NCBI RefSeq assembly: GCF_047238265.1
Contig: NZ_JBDFMM010000001.1
Location: 1,984,001 to 2,048,000, forward strand
DNA length: 64,000 nt
Source: Paenibacillus_F sp047238265
GTDB lineage: Bacteria > Bacillota > Bacilli > Paenibacillales > NBRC-103111
Reading direction: 5' to 3'
The notes beneath the pieces are model-generated. The model was given only the letters and a program-made list of their open reading frames with translations, was not told where the DNA came from and did no database searches. Positions 9,401-16,338 of the stretch are shown piece by piece; position 1 is the first letter of the stretch, and each line of letters opens with the position of its first letter. The position numbers were made by a program, and so were the translations under genes.

Positions 9401-9974
9401 GTTGTCACTTTTTTGAAGTGAGGCAAAGACCCGGACTGCGAATTTTAAACGGTTCAATGGCTATCCAACGAAACACTGTACGTGAGAAAAAGGGCGGCGG
9501 TCGAGCGAATCTGATTTTCCTGAGGGGGATAACCGCGTGATGATGAAGGTTAACGAAATCGTAAAGCTCTGTTGCGAGAGAAGGACACCAAGAAGAGTAA
9601 CTGCTCTGTGAGTGACGGTACTTGAAGGATAGCGGCTCTTTTGCCGCGGGACTAGATGCATCGCAAGCGGCTGGCGGGCGAGAGGAGAACGGGAGAGGTG
9701 AGCTGAGTAAGATAAGATAGATGCGCAAGCTCGTATGTTTTTGACCGGTGTTCCTGCGGGTACTCCAGCGAAAATCATTAGCGTCTGTCCGGAGCAGCCG
9801 TAAGCTCTTTGTTGCCTTGAAGATTGTTCGGGAGCTATCTACACTTGATAATGATGAGTAGAGGCAACCCCCGCTTCATATGGCGGGCAGATCCCGCGCG
9901 GTGCACCGCCGTCCAGCTGCCGGTGTCACTCGCCGTAAACGGAAGAGGGAGGGCGGCCAACGTAACGAGGGCAC

Positions 9975-10003
9975 AAAAAAATCAGCCTTCGAAGAAGGCT
10001 GAT
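9975..10003 (-). terminator. Intrinsic terminator of the dps operon
   Basis: On the minus strand: ATCAGCCTT, a 5-base loop, AAGGCTGAT, then a run of T. It lies 13 bases after the stop of the 52-residue gene. Confidence 0.9.
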
Positions 10004-10016
10004 GGAAGGAAATCCA

Positions 10017-10175
10017 TTAAAATTTGGGGAATACATATTTAACGAGGAAGTAAAGGAAACCAAAGAAAATGATGAGATAAGCCGCATATTTGATAAAAGT
10101 AGAAGCGACTGCGCTCGAATCCGATCTTTTCTCAATATGCCTCTGCTCAATGTCGACATTCTTGTCTTGTTCCAT
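10017..10175 (-). CDS. 52-residue single-helix membrane protein downstream of dps
   Basis: ATG at 10175 with GGAGGAGGGT upstream. The first 27 residues are polar (MEQDKNVDIEQRHIEKRSD...). The rest is one membrane helix, YAAYLIIFFGFLYFLVKYVF, ending PKF. It lies 40 bp after dps on the same strand, between dps and a strong terminator, so it is very probably the second gene of a dps operon. The family is not recognised; a tail-anchored membrane protein made under stress is inferred. Confidence 0.7.
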   Translation of the reverse strand: MEQDKNVDIEQRHIEKRSDSSAVASTFIKYAAYLIIFFGFLYFLVKYVFPKF

Positions 10176-10215
10176 GGGTAACCCTCCTCCCTGCATGAGA
10201 TCGGTTATGGTAGTC

Positions 10216-10677
10216 TTAATCGTTTATGTAAGACTCCAGCATCCAGATGTGTTTCTCAAGATTGGTGCAAATTTCGGTCAGCATATCAGCCGTACCGTGA
10301 TCGCCTTCCTTCTCGGCGGTTTCGATCGCTTCCTTGGATTCTTCCGTAATGGTGCGGAAATCCTGGATAAGCTCTTCGACCATCTGTCCGGCATTGCGCT
10401 CCGGAGAAACTTCTTTGATAGAAGAATTCGTCTGGAATTCTTTTGTCGTGGAAAGCGGGTTCCCTTTAAGTCCGAGGATACGCTCGGCAATCGTATCGAG
10501 GTACAGGTCCGCTTCTTTATAGAGCTCTTCGAATTTTACGTGGAGAACGAAGAACGAAGGACCTTTAAGGTACCAGTGGAACTGATGCAGCTTAACGTAC
10601 ATAACACCCCAGTTTGCCACTTGTTTATTAAGTAAAGTTACGGTTTGTTGTTCTTTAGCTGTAGATGTTTTAGCCAT
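10216..10677 (-). CDS. dps: Dps family DNA-binding ferritin-like protein
   Basis: 153 residues, close to the usual Dps length. The ferroxidase-site motifs at the dimer interface are present: KLHQFHWYLKGPSFF (His, His) and FEELYKEADLYLDTIAERI (Asp, Glu). The product forms 12-subunit shells that oxidise Fe(II) with peroxide and protect DNA in stressed or starved cells. The start has AGGGAGGAATT before it. A sigma-B-like box and a sigma-A-like promoter lie upstream. It sits close to the rsbV-rsbW-sigB operon; in B. cereus a ferritin-like gene also neighbours sigB. Confidence 0.93.
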   Translation of the reverse strand: MAKTSTAKEQQTVTLLNKQVANWGVMYVKLHQFHWYLKGPSFFVLHVKFEELYKEADLYLDTIAERILGLKGNPLSTTKEFQTNSSIKEVSPERNAGQMVEELIQDFRTITEESKEAIETAEKEGDHGTADMLTEICTNLEKHIWMLESYIND

Positions 10678-10724
10678 GATAAAATTCCTCCCTTTTACTT
10701 TGAGTAGTCGTGTCTACAAGCTCA

Positions 10725-10750
10725 TTACCCGCAGCTTCACGGGGCGAAAC
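10725..10750 (-). promoter_or_regulatory. Sigma-B-type promoter of dps
   Basis: Read on the minus strand: GTTTCG, 14 bases, GGGTAA, giving a leader of about 40 bases before dps. It matches the box before rsbV in both elements and spacing. Confidence 0.65.
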
Positions 10751-10757
10751 AAGGCAA

Positions 10758-10785
10758 ATTATAGCGGGAAATCCGCTGTTTCAAA
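10758..10785 (-). promoter_or_regulatory. Possible sigma-A promoter of dps
   Basis: Read on the minus strand: TTTGAA, 16 bases, perfect TATAAT, just upstream of the sigma-B-like box. Confidence 0.45.
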
Positions 10786-10803
10786 GTGCCCGGAAGGTGG
10801 TAA
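10778..10803 (+). promoter_or_regulatory. Weak sigma-B-like box before the YtxG-like gene
   Basis: GTTTCA, 14 bases, TGGTAA; the -10 has two mismatches to consensus GGGTAT. It is 67 bases before the start of the DUF948 protein, a family that is sigma-B controlled in B. subtilis. Confidence 0.3.
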
Positions 10804-10870
10804 AACTGAGATGAGCCGGTCGATCCGGCGATTCATGAGCAAGGTTCACGTATAAGGGAGGGGATAGCTT

Positions 10871-11329
10871 ATGATATGGCAAATTAGTTTAGCGGTTATT
10901 GCGATTGCCTTTGTGGTGCTCGTCGTTTTTCTGGTAAAGACACTCCGGTCGGTGACCGATCTCGTTGCCCAGACTAACCAGACCATTCAGCAAGTTCAGC
11001 AGCAGGTGACGGTGGTAAGCCAGGAAGCAAACGAACTGCTTCGTCATACCAATGAGGTTAGCCTGGACGTACGCAACAAGCTCCATGCGCTCGACAAAAC
11101 TTTTTATACCATTAAAAATGTCGGGGACGTGGTAAGCGAAATTACGACTTCCGTGCGCCAAACCTCGGCTACCGTAACGAATACAATGAGAAATAAAGTG
11201 GAGAAAGAGCTTAACTCTCCGAAAAGCATCGTGAACCGCATCGCACCTCTGGTTCCGGTAGCGGTAGATATGTGGAAGAGATTGAAGCAGAGCCGCACGA
11301 CGAACAGCAAAAGCGTAGCCGTCAAGTAA
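10871..11329 (+). CDS. YtxG-like DUF948 membrane-anchored stress protein
   Basis: 152 residues with AAGGGAGGGGATAGC upstream. One N-terminal membrane helix (about 3-24, ISLAVIAIAFVVLVVFLV) is followed by a long amphipathic coiled coil rich in Gln, Asn, Val and Thr (TNQTIQQVQQQVTVVSQEA), and the end is basic. This is the DUF948/YtxG layout; ytxG belongs to the general stress regulon of B. subtilis. It lies immediately before the rsbV operon. A YtxH-like gene is present nearby at 15533, so the ytxGH pair is split here. Confidence 0.8.
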   Translation: MIWQISLAVIAIAFVVLVVFLVKTLRSVTDLVAQTNQTIQQVQQQVTVVSQEANELLRHTNEVSLDVRNKLHALDKTFYTIKNVGDVVSEITTSVRQTSATVTNTMRNKVEKELNSPKSIVNRIAPLVPVAVDMWKRLKQSRTTNSKSVAVK

Positions 11330-11390
11330 GACGGCTTCTTACAAAGAATAGCCCGAAGCGGGCTGGTAACAACAGGTAAAATAAAAAGCT

Positions 11391-11416
11391 GTTTCACTTG
11401 GATTCAAGCCGGGTAA
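11391..11416 (+). promoter_or_regulatory. Sigma-B promoter of the rsbV-rsbW-sigB operon
   Basis: GTTTCA, 14 bases, GGGTAA, 60 bases before rsbV. In B. subtilis the same operon is self-activated by a sigma-B promoter in front of rsbV; consensus GTTTAA-N14-GGGTAT. Confidence 0.75.
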
Positions 11417-11476
11417 AGTAAGTAGTATGTGCAGGTATTATAATTGGTGGGTCATTGACTAAGGAGGACAAAATAA

Positions 11477-11812
11477 ATGGTGCAAGAGAACAAATTCAGA
11501 ATGGAAAAACAAATTACAGATGATGATAACATCATTTCTTTGATCGGGGAGCTGGATCTATCCAAGGCATCCGAGTTTAATACAAACGTGGACCCGTTTG
11601 TGCAAGATGTGGGACGCAAACTTATTCTCAATCTCAAAGAATTGACCTATATCGACAGTACGGGAATCGGAGTCATACTTACGATCATCAAAACCCGTCA
11701 TGCATTAAAAGCGCCTTTTGCGGTTGAGAATATCCCACCCAAGGTCCAGAAGTTGTTTGACCTTACGGGGTTGACACCGTTTTTGTCGGCTGTAGCGAAT
11801 ACTGTGAACTAA
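11477..11812 (+). CDS. rsbV: Anti-anti-sigma factor RsbV (STAS domain)
   Basis: 111 residues after AAGGAGGACAAAATAA. Single STAS domain: LIGELDLSKASEF, LKELTYIDSTGIGVI with the conserved phosphorylatable Ser in DSTG, and VQKLFDLTGL. Unphosphorylated RsbV binds RsbW and frees SigB; RsbW phosphorylates RsbV, and PP2C phosphatases reset it. First gene of the operon, 20 bp before rsbW. The phosphatase encoded at the window start is the likely activator. Confidence 0.94.
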   Translation: MVQENKFRMEKQITDDDNIISLIGELDLSKASEFNTNVDPFVQDVGRKLILNLKELTYIDSTGIGVILTIIKTRHALKAPFAVENIPPKVQKLFDLTGLTPFLSAVANTVN

Positions 11813-11832
11813 GAAAGGAAAGAAAAGGGTCT

Positions 11833-12282
11833 ATGGAATCCAAAAATCGTACTGTGAGTTTAACGCTGCCTGCTGAAGCTGAATACATTGATCTCGTCCG
11901 TTTGACGCTTTATGGAATCAGCTCTAAGATGGGTTTCTCTTATGAAGATATCGAAGATATGAAAGTCGCCGTTTCGGAGGCTTGCAACAACGTCGTGGTT
12001 CACGCCTATGAGCCTGGCCAAGGCGGCAAAATGGAAGTTCATTTCGAAGAAGTGGACGGCGGGATTAAAATTACCGTGCAGGATCAGGGTCTGAGCTTTG
12101 ATCATGTCACGAAGGTAGGTTCCGCCGACTCGCTGCACAATAAATCTCTGGATGAAGTGAGCAGCGGCGGTCTCGGATTATATCTTATGCAAGCCCTGAT
12201 GGACCATGTAGAAGTGAAAGGGGATCAGGGGACTGTTGTTATCTTAACGAAGATGGTCAGCAAAAGTGAGGAAATGGTATGA
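11833..12282 (+). CDS. rsbW: Serine kinase / anti-sigma factor RsbW
   Basis: 149 residues. GHKL ATPase fold: VSEACNNVVVHAYE is the N box, VQDQGLSFD is the G1 box and SSGGLGLYLM is the G2 box. It binds and blocks SigB and phosphorylates RsbV. It overlaps sigB by 4 bases (ATGA), which indicates translational coupling of the anti-sigma factor and its sigma factor. Confidence 0.94.
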   Translation: MESKNRTVSLTLPAEAEYIDLVRLTLYGISSKMGFSYEDIEDMKVAVSEACNNVVVHAYEPGQGGKMEVHFEEVDGGIKITVQDQGLSFDHVTKVGSADSLHNKSLDEVSSGGLGLYLMQALMDHVEVKGDQGTVVILTKMVSKSEEMV

Positions 12283-13058
12283 AATTACAATCCGAGAGGA
12301 AAGAGATGGAGCATATCCATGATCTGATTCGACAGTATCAGGAAACCGAATGCAATGATATCGCTACCTCTTTGCTTATTCAATACGAGTCTACTGTGAA
12401 AATGGCCGCAGCGAAGATGTCCCGCAACCGTCCGGATCTGTATGAAGATCTGATCCAGATCGGGCAAATATCTCTGCTAAAGCTGTTTAAGCAGTTTGAC
12501 CCTTCTCACGGTGTGCAGTTTGATGCTTATATGATGAAAAGCATTATCGGCCACATGAAGAATTATCTTCGTGACAAATCCTGGTATATCCAGGTTCCTA
12601 GACGAATTAAAGAAAAAGGATTCCAGATCCAGCAGGCAATCGATCATCTGACGATGCGGCTGGAACGCTCTCCCAATGTCAATGAAATTGCGGAAGAACT
12701 GAGTCTGACTGTCGAGGAAACGATTGAAATTTTGGCAGGCCGCGAATGCTATCATTATGTGTCCTTGGACATGCCGCTTTCAACCGAAGAGAACGGGTCA
12801 ACGATTGGCGACGTCCTGGGTACTCAGGTGGATGAGTATCTTAATGTCGACAACAAACTCGATTTGCAGGAGGCGTTAAGCCACCTGAAGCCTGAGGAGC
12901 AGAAAGTCCTGATGCTGGCTTACGTGGATGGATATTCGCAAAGAACCATCGCCCAGGATCTTGGCGTTTCTCAAATGAGCGTATCCCGTATTCAACGCAG
13001 AGCGCTGGATAAGCTGCGCAAATATTTCGAGAAAAACAAGCCTGGTGAAGGAGCTTGA
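12279..13058 (+). CDS. sigB: General stress sigma factor SigB
   Basis: 259 residues of the SigB/F/G class. Region 2 contains DLYEDLIQIGQISLLKLFKQF and the promoter-melting YMMKSIIGHMKNYLRDKSW. Region 3 follows (RRIKEKGFQIQQAIDHL). Region 4 ends with a helix-turn-helix, YSQRTIAQDLGVSQMSVSRIQRRAL. Start at the ATGA overlap; an ATG at 12306 is possible. No rsbX phosphatase follows; the next gene is a transporter. Length and operon order favour SigB over SigF (no spoIIAA/AB context). Confidence 0.9.
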   Translation: MKLQSERKEMEHIHDLIRQYQETECNDIATSLLIQYESTVKMAAAKMSRNRPDLYEDLIQIGQISLLKLFKQFDPSHGVQFDAYMMKSIIGHMKNYLRDKSWYIQVPRRIKEKGFQIQQAIDHLTMRLERSPNVNEIAEELSLTVEETIEILAGRECYHYVSLDMPLSTEENGSTIGDVLGTQVDEYLNVDNKLDLQEALSHLKPEEQKVLMLAYVDGYSQRTIAQDLGVSQMSVSRIQRRALDKLRKYFEKNKPGEGA

Positions 13059-13088
13059 ATCGTTCAGGCGGCAATAGATTGCAGAAAA

Positions 13089-13117
13089 GAACACGTTGTT
13101 ACAGCGTGTTCTTTTTT
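13089..13117 (+). terminator. Intrinsic terminator of the sigB operon
   Basis: GAACACG, a 9-base loop, CGTGTTC and T6, 30 bases after sigB. Confidence 0.92.
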
Positions 13118-13149
13118 AATGACAACATACCGGTAAAGGAAGGGTACGC

Positions 13150-14091
13150 ATGGAAGATAAAGAGCTGGAATCTTCATCGAATTGGGTTTGGCATGACCTG
13201 CATGATAAGGACGGAAACCTCAATGTGGCGATCGATACGCTGCCCGAAGAGCTGAAACCGCTCGTGGAACAGGCGGCGGCGGAGCCGTTTGAAGCCCGTT
13301 TATACCGTAAGAAAGGAAGCGAGCTGCTGGAAGGAGCCTTTTATTACGACTTTGAATCCGAATGCCTCAAGGGCACTCCGATCTTTCACTTTCTTGTTAA
13401 TGAAAAGCATCTGGTTACGATCAATTTCAAAGAAGAGCTGCTGGCTCCCTTTGATCCCGATTTGATCCGCGAACAGACGTTAAATGCCAAGAATGCGCTT
13501 GAAGGTCTTTTCGTTATCCTCGGTTATATTGCGGAACGGCTGCTGCATGTCCTGACGGATTATGAGAAAAGAATGCGGCAGGTCGGCGAGCATATGAGAA
13601 AACGAAACAATTCCAAGCTGCTGGACCGAATTCTTGACCGCCGCCATGAACTGCTCGATATGACGAAATGGGTGCGTCCGCTTAAAGACACGATGATGAC
13701 GGCCAAGGAGCTGTTTGTCGAGAATATGGAAGAAGGACTCGAGCACCGCAGAACCTGCATCAAAATCGAGCGTATTATGACGCGGCTGAAGCTGTATACG
13801 GAAGAAGTGGAGGCTCTGCTGGCCCTGGATACGAGTATCGCGAACTACCGTGGGAATGAAATTACGAAGACGTTGACGGTGTTCACGGCCGTGTTTGCTC
13901 CTCCTACGATGCTTGCTGGAATATGGGGAATGAACTTTGAAAATATGCCGGAGCTGAAATGGACCGCCGGCTATTATCTTGCTCTCGGTCTTATCGTGGC
14001 TTTGCCGATGATAGTCCTTGGCTGGCTTCATTGGAAGGGCTGGACGGGCGATATCATCAAGGGGAAAAGCAAACATTCCAATCTGAAATAA
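13150..14091 (+). CDS. CorA family divalent-cation (Mg2+) transporter
   Basis: 313 residues with AAAGGAAGGG upstream. The large N-terminal cytoplasmic domain ends in the long stalk helix (about 175-250). Two C-terminal membrane helices follow (about 237-256 and 271-292). The family signature GMNF at the pore loop is present, as WGMNFENMPELKW in place of the usual YGMNF. CorA proteins are pentameric channels for Mg2+, Co2+ or Ni2+. A hairpin without a T-run (14101-14116) follows. Confidence 0.88.
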   Translation: MEDKELESSSNWVWHDLHDKDGNLNVAIDTLPEELKPLVEQAAAEPFEARLYRKKGSELLEGAFYYDFESECLKGTPIFHFLVNEKHLVTINFKEELLAPFDPDLIREQTLNAKNALEGLFVILGYIAERLLHVLTDYEKRMRQVGEHMRKRNNSKLLDRILDRRHELLDMTKWVRPLKDTMMTAKELFVENMEEGLEHRRTCIKIERIMTRLKLYTEEVEALLALDTSIANYRGNEITKTLTVFTAVFAPPTMLAGIWGMNFENMPELKWTAGYYLALGLIVALPMIVLGWLHWKGWTGDIIKGKSKHSNLK

Positions 14092-14157
14092 ACGGGTGCG
14101 GGCCCCGTCAGGGGCCGATCCGGCAATACGGTTGACGGGTAGTTGCGAGAAAAATTC

Positions 14158-14184
14158 GTTTCAAGCAGGGGGAAATATGGGTAA
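14158..14184 (+). promoter_or_regulatory. Sigma-B-type promoter of the 104-residue gene
   Basis: GTTTCA, 15 bases, GGGTAA, 57 bases before the start at 14242. It is almost identical to the rsbV promoter. Confidence 0.6.
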
Positions 14185-14241
14185 ATAATAATCATACCCA
14201 ATTAAAAATGAATTCCCAATCTAATGAAGGCGGTGAGTCTT

Positions 14242-14556
14242 ATGACAGTCAAATATACGATCGACTGTGAAGGCAGCGAAATTCTGGTTCGTGAAGTTGA
14301 CGGGGCAACATATCAGCTTTGTATACGTGCTAGTACGAACCCGCTAGGCAATGGGAATGTTTTGGAAACGTATTCAGAATTTTACCGGGCGGTCCGTGCA
14401 GCCGACCATTTCTGCCAAACGTATGCAAAAGCGAAAGAACACGGCTTTTACCTGCAGGAGACCTTCTTGGTGAAACCGGATAAACACCCGATTCCGGTAA
14501 GTAAAATCCTGAACGAAGAGATGCAGAACGAACAAGTGGATGCACTCTTTGTATAA
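14242..14556 (+). CDS. Small conserved-looking protein of unknown function, stress-linked
   Basis: 104 residues from ATG 14242, which has GGCGGTGAG at a good distance; an in-frame ATG at 14224 lacks a ribosome site. No signal peptide or membrane helix. The sequence begins MTVKYTIDCEGSEILVREV and shows a beta-rich first half, then a helical segment (YRAVRAADHFCQTYAKAKEHG). No family recognised. It has its own sigma-B-like promoter and its own terminator, so it is probably a single-gene stress unit. Confidence 0.75.
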   Translation: MTVKYTIDCEGSEILVREVDGATYQLCIRASTNPLGNGNVLETYSEFYRAVRAADHFCQTYAKAKEHGFYLQETFLVKPDKHPIPVSKILNEEMQNEQVDALFV

Positions 14557-14571
14557 GATTTGCGAATAACG

Positions 14572-14611
14572 ACAGCCTTGTGCAGAGCGTTCTCTGCCGG
14601 GCTGTTTTTTT
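14572..14611 (+). terminator. Intrinsic terminator
   Basis: ACAGC/GCTGT outer stem and GCAGAG/CTCTGC inner stem, followed by T7. Confidence 0.88.
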
Positions 14612-15033
14612 GTTGAACAGCGAACAGAGAAATCAGAGCGGATTCTTAAGCATGATCCGAGGGAAGAGCAGAGCACGGGGACAAAACATAGGAGGGAAGC
14701 AACCGACATCATTGACATACAAAAGCATCAGAACGCAGAAGAAAGGCGGGGGAGGGAAAGATGAATAGAAAAGTAAAGGAGCAAGTAAGAAGCAAGTAAG
14801 GAGCAGGTAAATTGGACTGAGAGCAGAATAATAGAACGTTCAATAAGATTAATACAAGCTTCCTAAAAAGCTCCAGACGAGATAAGAATACACTTTGAAC
14901 AAACTACGCATGCATTAAGTGACGACTAAAATCGATTAATAGGCTACTCATATAAGAAAACAAGAACCGATTGCGAACGGCCCTTCACAAGCAGTTTGAT
15001 GTACAGGCAGGACGAATCTTAAAAACGCGAAGC

Positions 15034-15072
15034 AAAAAAAGACTGCCCGGAGATGGAGCCCGCCCGGCAGCC
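15034..15072 (-). terminator. Intrinsic terminator of the DUF5665 gene
   Basis: On the minus strand: GGCTGCCGGG, a 12-base loop, CCGGGCAGTC, then T7. Confidence 0.9.
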
Positions 15073-15078
15073 TTTTTT

Positions 15079-15408
15079 CTATTTATACATATCCACGTAG
15101 GATACGAGCTTCGCGATAAATTCACCGATGATCGGCATGGAAATGAATTGGGACACGAGCCAGCCGAGCAGAGCGACTACAACCGTCGTCCCGATCGTAA
15201 GTCCCAGGCCTCTGGCCAAGCCGGCAGTGAAATTCGTAATGATCCGTTTACGCGGATTGAGATAATTTTCGATCACATCTTTATACTCGGAGCGTTCCAG
15301 GATGGTAGCAAGGCGTTCCAGCGCCAATTCCTTCCGGCTCGGTTCCTGGGAAGGAATCGGTACCTCTCCAGGGACTCGGCGCTCACGGGTGGGAGAAGAC
15401 TGTCTCAT
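15079..15408 (-). CDS. DUF5665-like small membrane protein
   Basis: Start taken at ATG 15408 with GAAAGAGGTG eight bases upstream; the frame is open to a TTG at 15462, but that lies inside a terminator hairpin. 109 residues. The first half is soluble and basic (LERLATILERSEYKDVIENYLNP). The second half has two hydrophobic segments joined by a Gly/Thr turn (GLGLTIGTTVVVALLGWLV and SMPIIGEFIAKLV). This is the pattern I know from DUF5665 proteins of Bacilli; function unknown. Confidence 0.75.
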   Translation of the reverse strand: MRQSSPTRERRVPGEVPIPSQEPSRKELALERLATILERSEYKDVIENYLNPRKRIITNFTAGLARGLGLTIGTTVVVALLGWLVSQFISMPIIGEFIAKLVSYVDMYK

Positions 15409-15460
15409 AAGGAATGCACCTCTTTCGGTCAGTTTGAACGGCTCCTGTACGGCATTCGCC

Positions 15461-15493
15461 AAAACAGCCAGCTCTCCGCAGAGAAGCTGGCTG
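15461..15493 (-). terminator. Intrinsic terminator of the ytxH-like gene
   Basis: On the minus strand: CAGCCAGCT, an 11-base loop, AGCTGGCTG, then TTTT. It lies between the two membrane-protein genes. Confidence 0.7.
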
Positions 15494-15532
15494 CCGATGC
15501 TCGGAACAATTCCAATGGAGTTCCAGAAGCGT

Positions 15533-15898
15533 TTAGTTCATCGGTTTATTGGACTGGTCCATGCTGTTCAGCATCTGGTCCGTACGCTCTTCTTTCATGT
15601 CTTTTACATTATCGAGAGCACGGTTCGTGGAAGTCGCCGCGCTGCTTACCAATTCCTTCGAACGGTCGACCAGATTGCTGGTCTGCTCGTTCACACGGCT
15701 GGCTACATCCGCAACTTTCGTTTTAGCGTCGGACGCGAGTTCTTGACCTTTCGCCATCCATTCGGAATATTTAACCGAGAGGTCTTCTCTCATCTCACGG
15801 CCTGTTTTAGGGGCAAGAAGAAGGGCAGTGATCGCGCCTACACCTGCACCTACCAGAGTACCAAGCAATACGCCATTACCTTTGGATTCGTTAGACAT
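15533..15898 (-). CDS. YtxH-like general stress protein
   Basis: Start at the ATG of MSNESKGNG (15898), which AAAGGAGA precedes; the ATG nine bases earlier overlaps that site. 121 residues. One N-terminal glycine-rich membrane helix (about 10-30, VLLGTLVGAGVGAITALLLAP) is followed by KTGREMREDL, the hallmark of YtxH/DUF883-like proteins, then a long hydrophilic amphipathic helix. ytxH is a sigma-B regulon member in B. subtilis. Confidence 0.82.
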   Translation of the reverse strand: MSNESKGNGVLLGTLVGAGVGAITALLLAPKTGREMREDLSVKYSEWMAKGQELASDAKTKVADVASRVNEQTSNLVDRSKELVSSAATSTNRALDNVKDMKEERTDQMLNSMDQSNKPMN

Positions 15899-15976
15899 AT
15901 GATCCATCTCCTTTACCTAATATCATTTTTTTAAAACACAAGATACATTTATAGAAATGTGAAGTGTTTCCGCGGG

Positions 15977-16237
15977 TTAAGCATTGGTGCGGTGAAAAGC
16001 GCGGCTGGCAAGGCCGATCAGGAAAACGAATAACGCTGCACCGATAATAGCCGGGATGACAGAGAAGCCGCCGATTTCGGGACCCCAGCTGCCGAGAAGC
16101 AAAGAACCGAGCCACGCTCCGACAAAACCGGCCAACATGGATCCCAGTATGCCTCCGGGCATATTGCTTCTTACGATCGCGTCGCCGATAATCCCGATGA
16201 CTACGGCCATTATAATAGTAATAATGAAGCCTATCAT
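15977..16237 (-). CDS. GlsB/YeaQ/YmgE family stress membrane protein
   Basis: 86 residues with AAAGGGGAGTGG upstream. Three membrane segments with the family's Gly-rich pattern: IGFIITIIMAVVIGIIGD, PGGILGSMLAGFVGAWLGSLLLG and VIPAIIGAALFVFLIGLA. This transglycosylase-associated family is induced by stress and entry to stationary phase in many bacteria; the molecular role is unknown. A sigma-B-like promoter lies 44 bases upstream. Confidence 0.87.
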   Translation of the reverse strand: MIGFIITIIMAVVIGIIGDAIVRSNMPGGILGSMLAGFVGAWLGSLLLGSWGPEIGGFSVIPAIIGAALFVFLIGLASRAFHRTNA

Positions 16238-16280
16238 AGTTCCACTCCCCTTTAACTGATTGATTCTGCCGTACTTTTTT

Positions 16281-16306
16281 CTACCCGTCAGCAGGAGAGA
16301 TGAAAC
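16281..16306 (-). promoter_or_regulatory. Sigma-B-type promoter of the GlsB-like gene
   Basis: Read on the minus strand: GTTTCA, 14 bases, GGGTAG. Confidence 0.6.
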
Positions 16307-16338
16307 AAACGGAACTTCGGAATGTTGCCGGTAATCCG

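Larger units (their letters stand above)
9344..10016. other. Gene-poor stretch of about 670 bases, possibly holding an RNA
   Basis: Apart from two terminators at its edges no convincing gene is seen. The minus-strand frames at 9405-9778 have no ribosome site or recognisable product. A 24-codon frame at 9541 (MMKVNEIVKLCCERR...) follows a GAGGGGG site but has no other support. Hairpins are visible, such as TCACTT/AAGTGA just after 9400 and CCCGC/GCGGG near 9870, so a non-coding RNA is possible. No known riboswitch class is recognised. Confidence 0.4.
14557..15078. other. AT-rich gene-free stretch of about 500 bases
   Basis: Bounded by two terminators facing each other. It contains short imperfect direct repeats of AGNAGCAAGTAAG near 14779-14810 and a 12-codon frame at 14761 behind GGGGGAGGGAAAG that is too short to call. 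Nothing else is recognised. Confidence 0.5.

Noticed and set aside
9405..9778. Two overlapping minus-strand frames of about 105 codons
   Set aside because: No start signals, low-complexity product, and they run across a terminator region.
15913..15937. Sigma-B-like box before the YtxH-like gene
   Set aside because: The -10 lies so close to the start codon that the transcript would lack most of the ribosome site; spacing is also 13.
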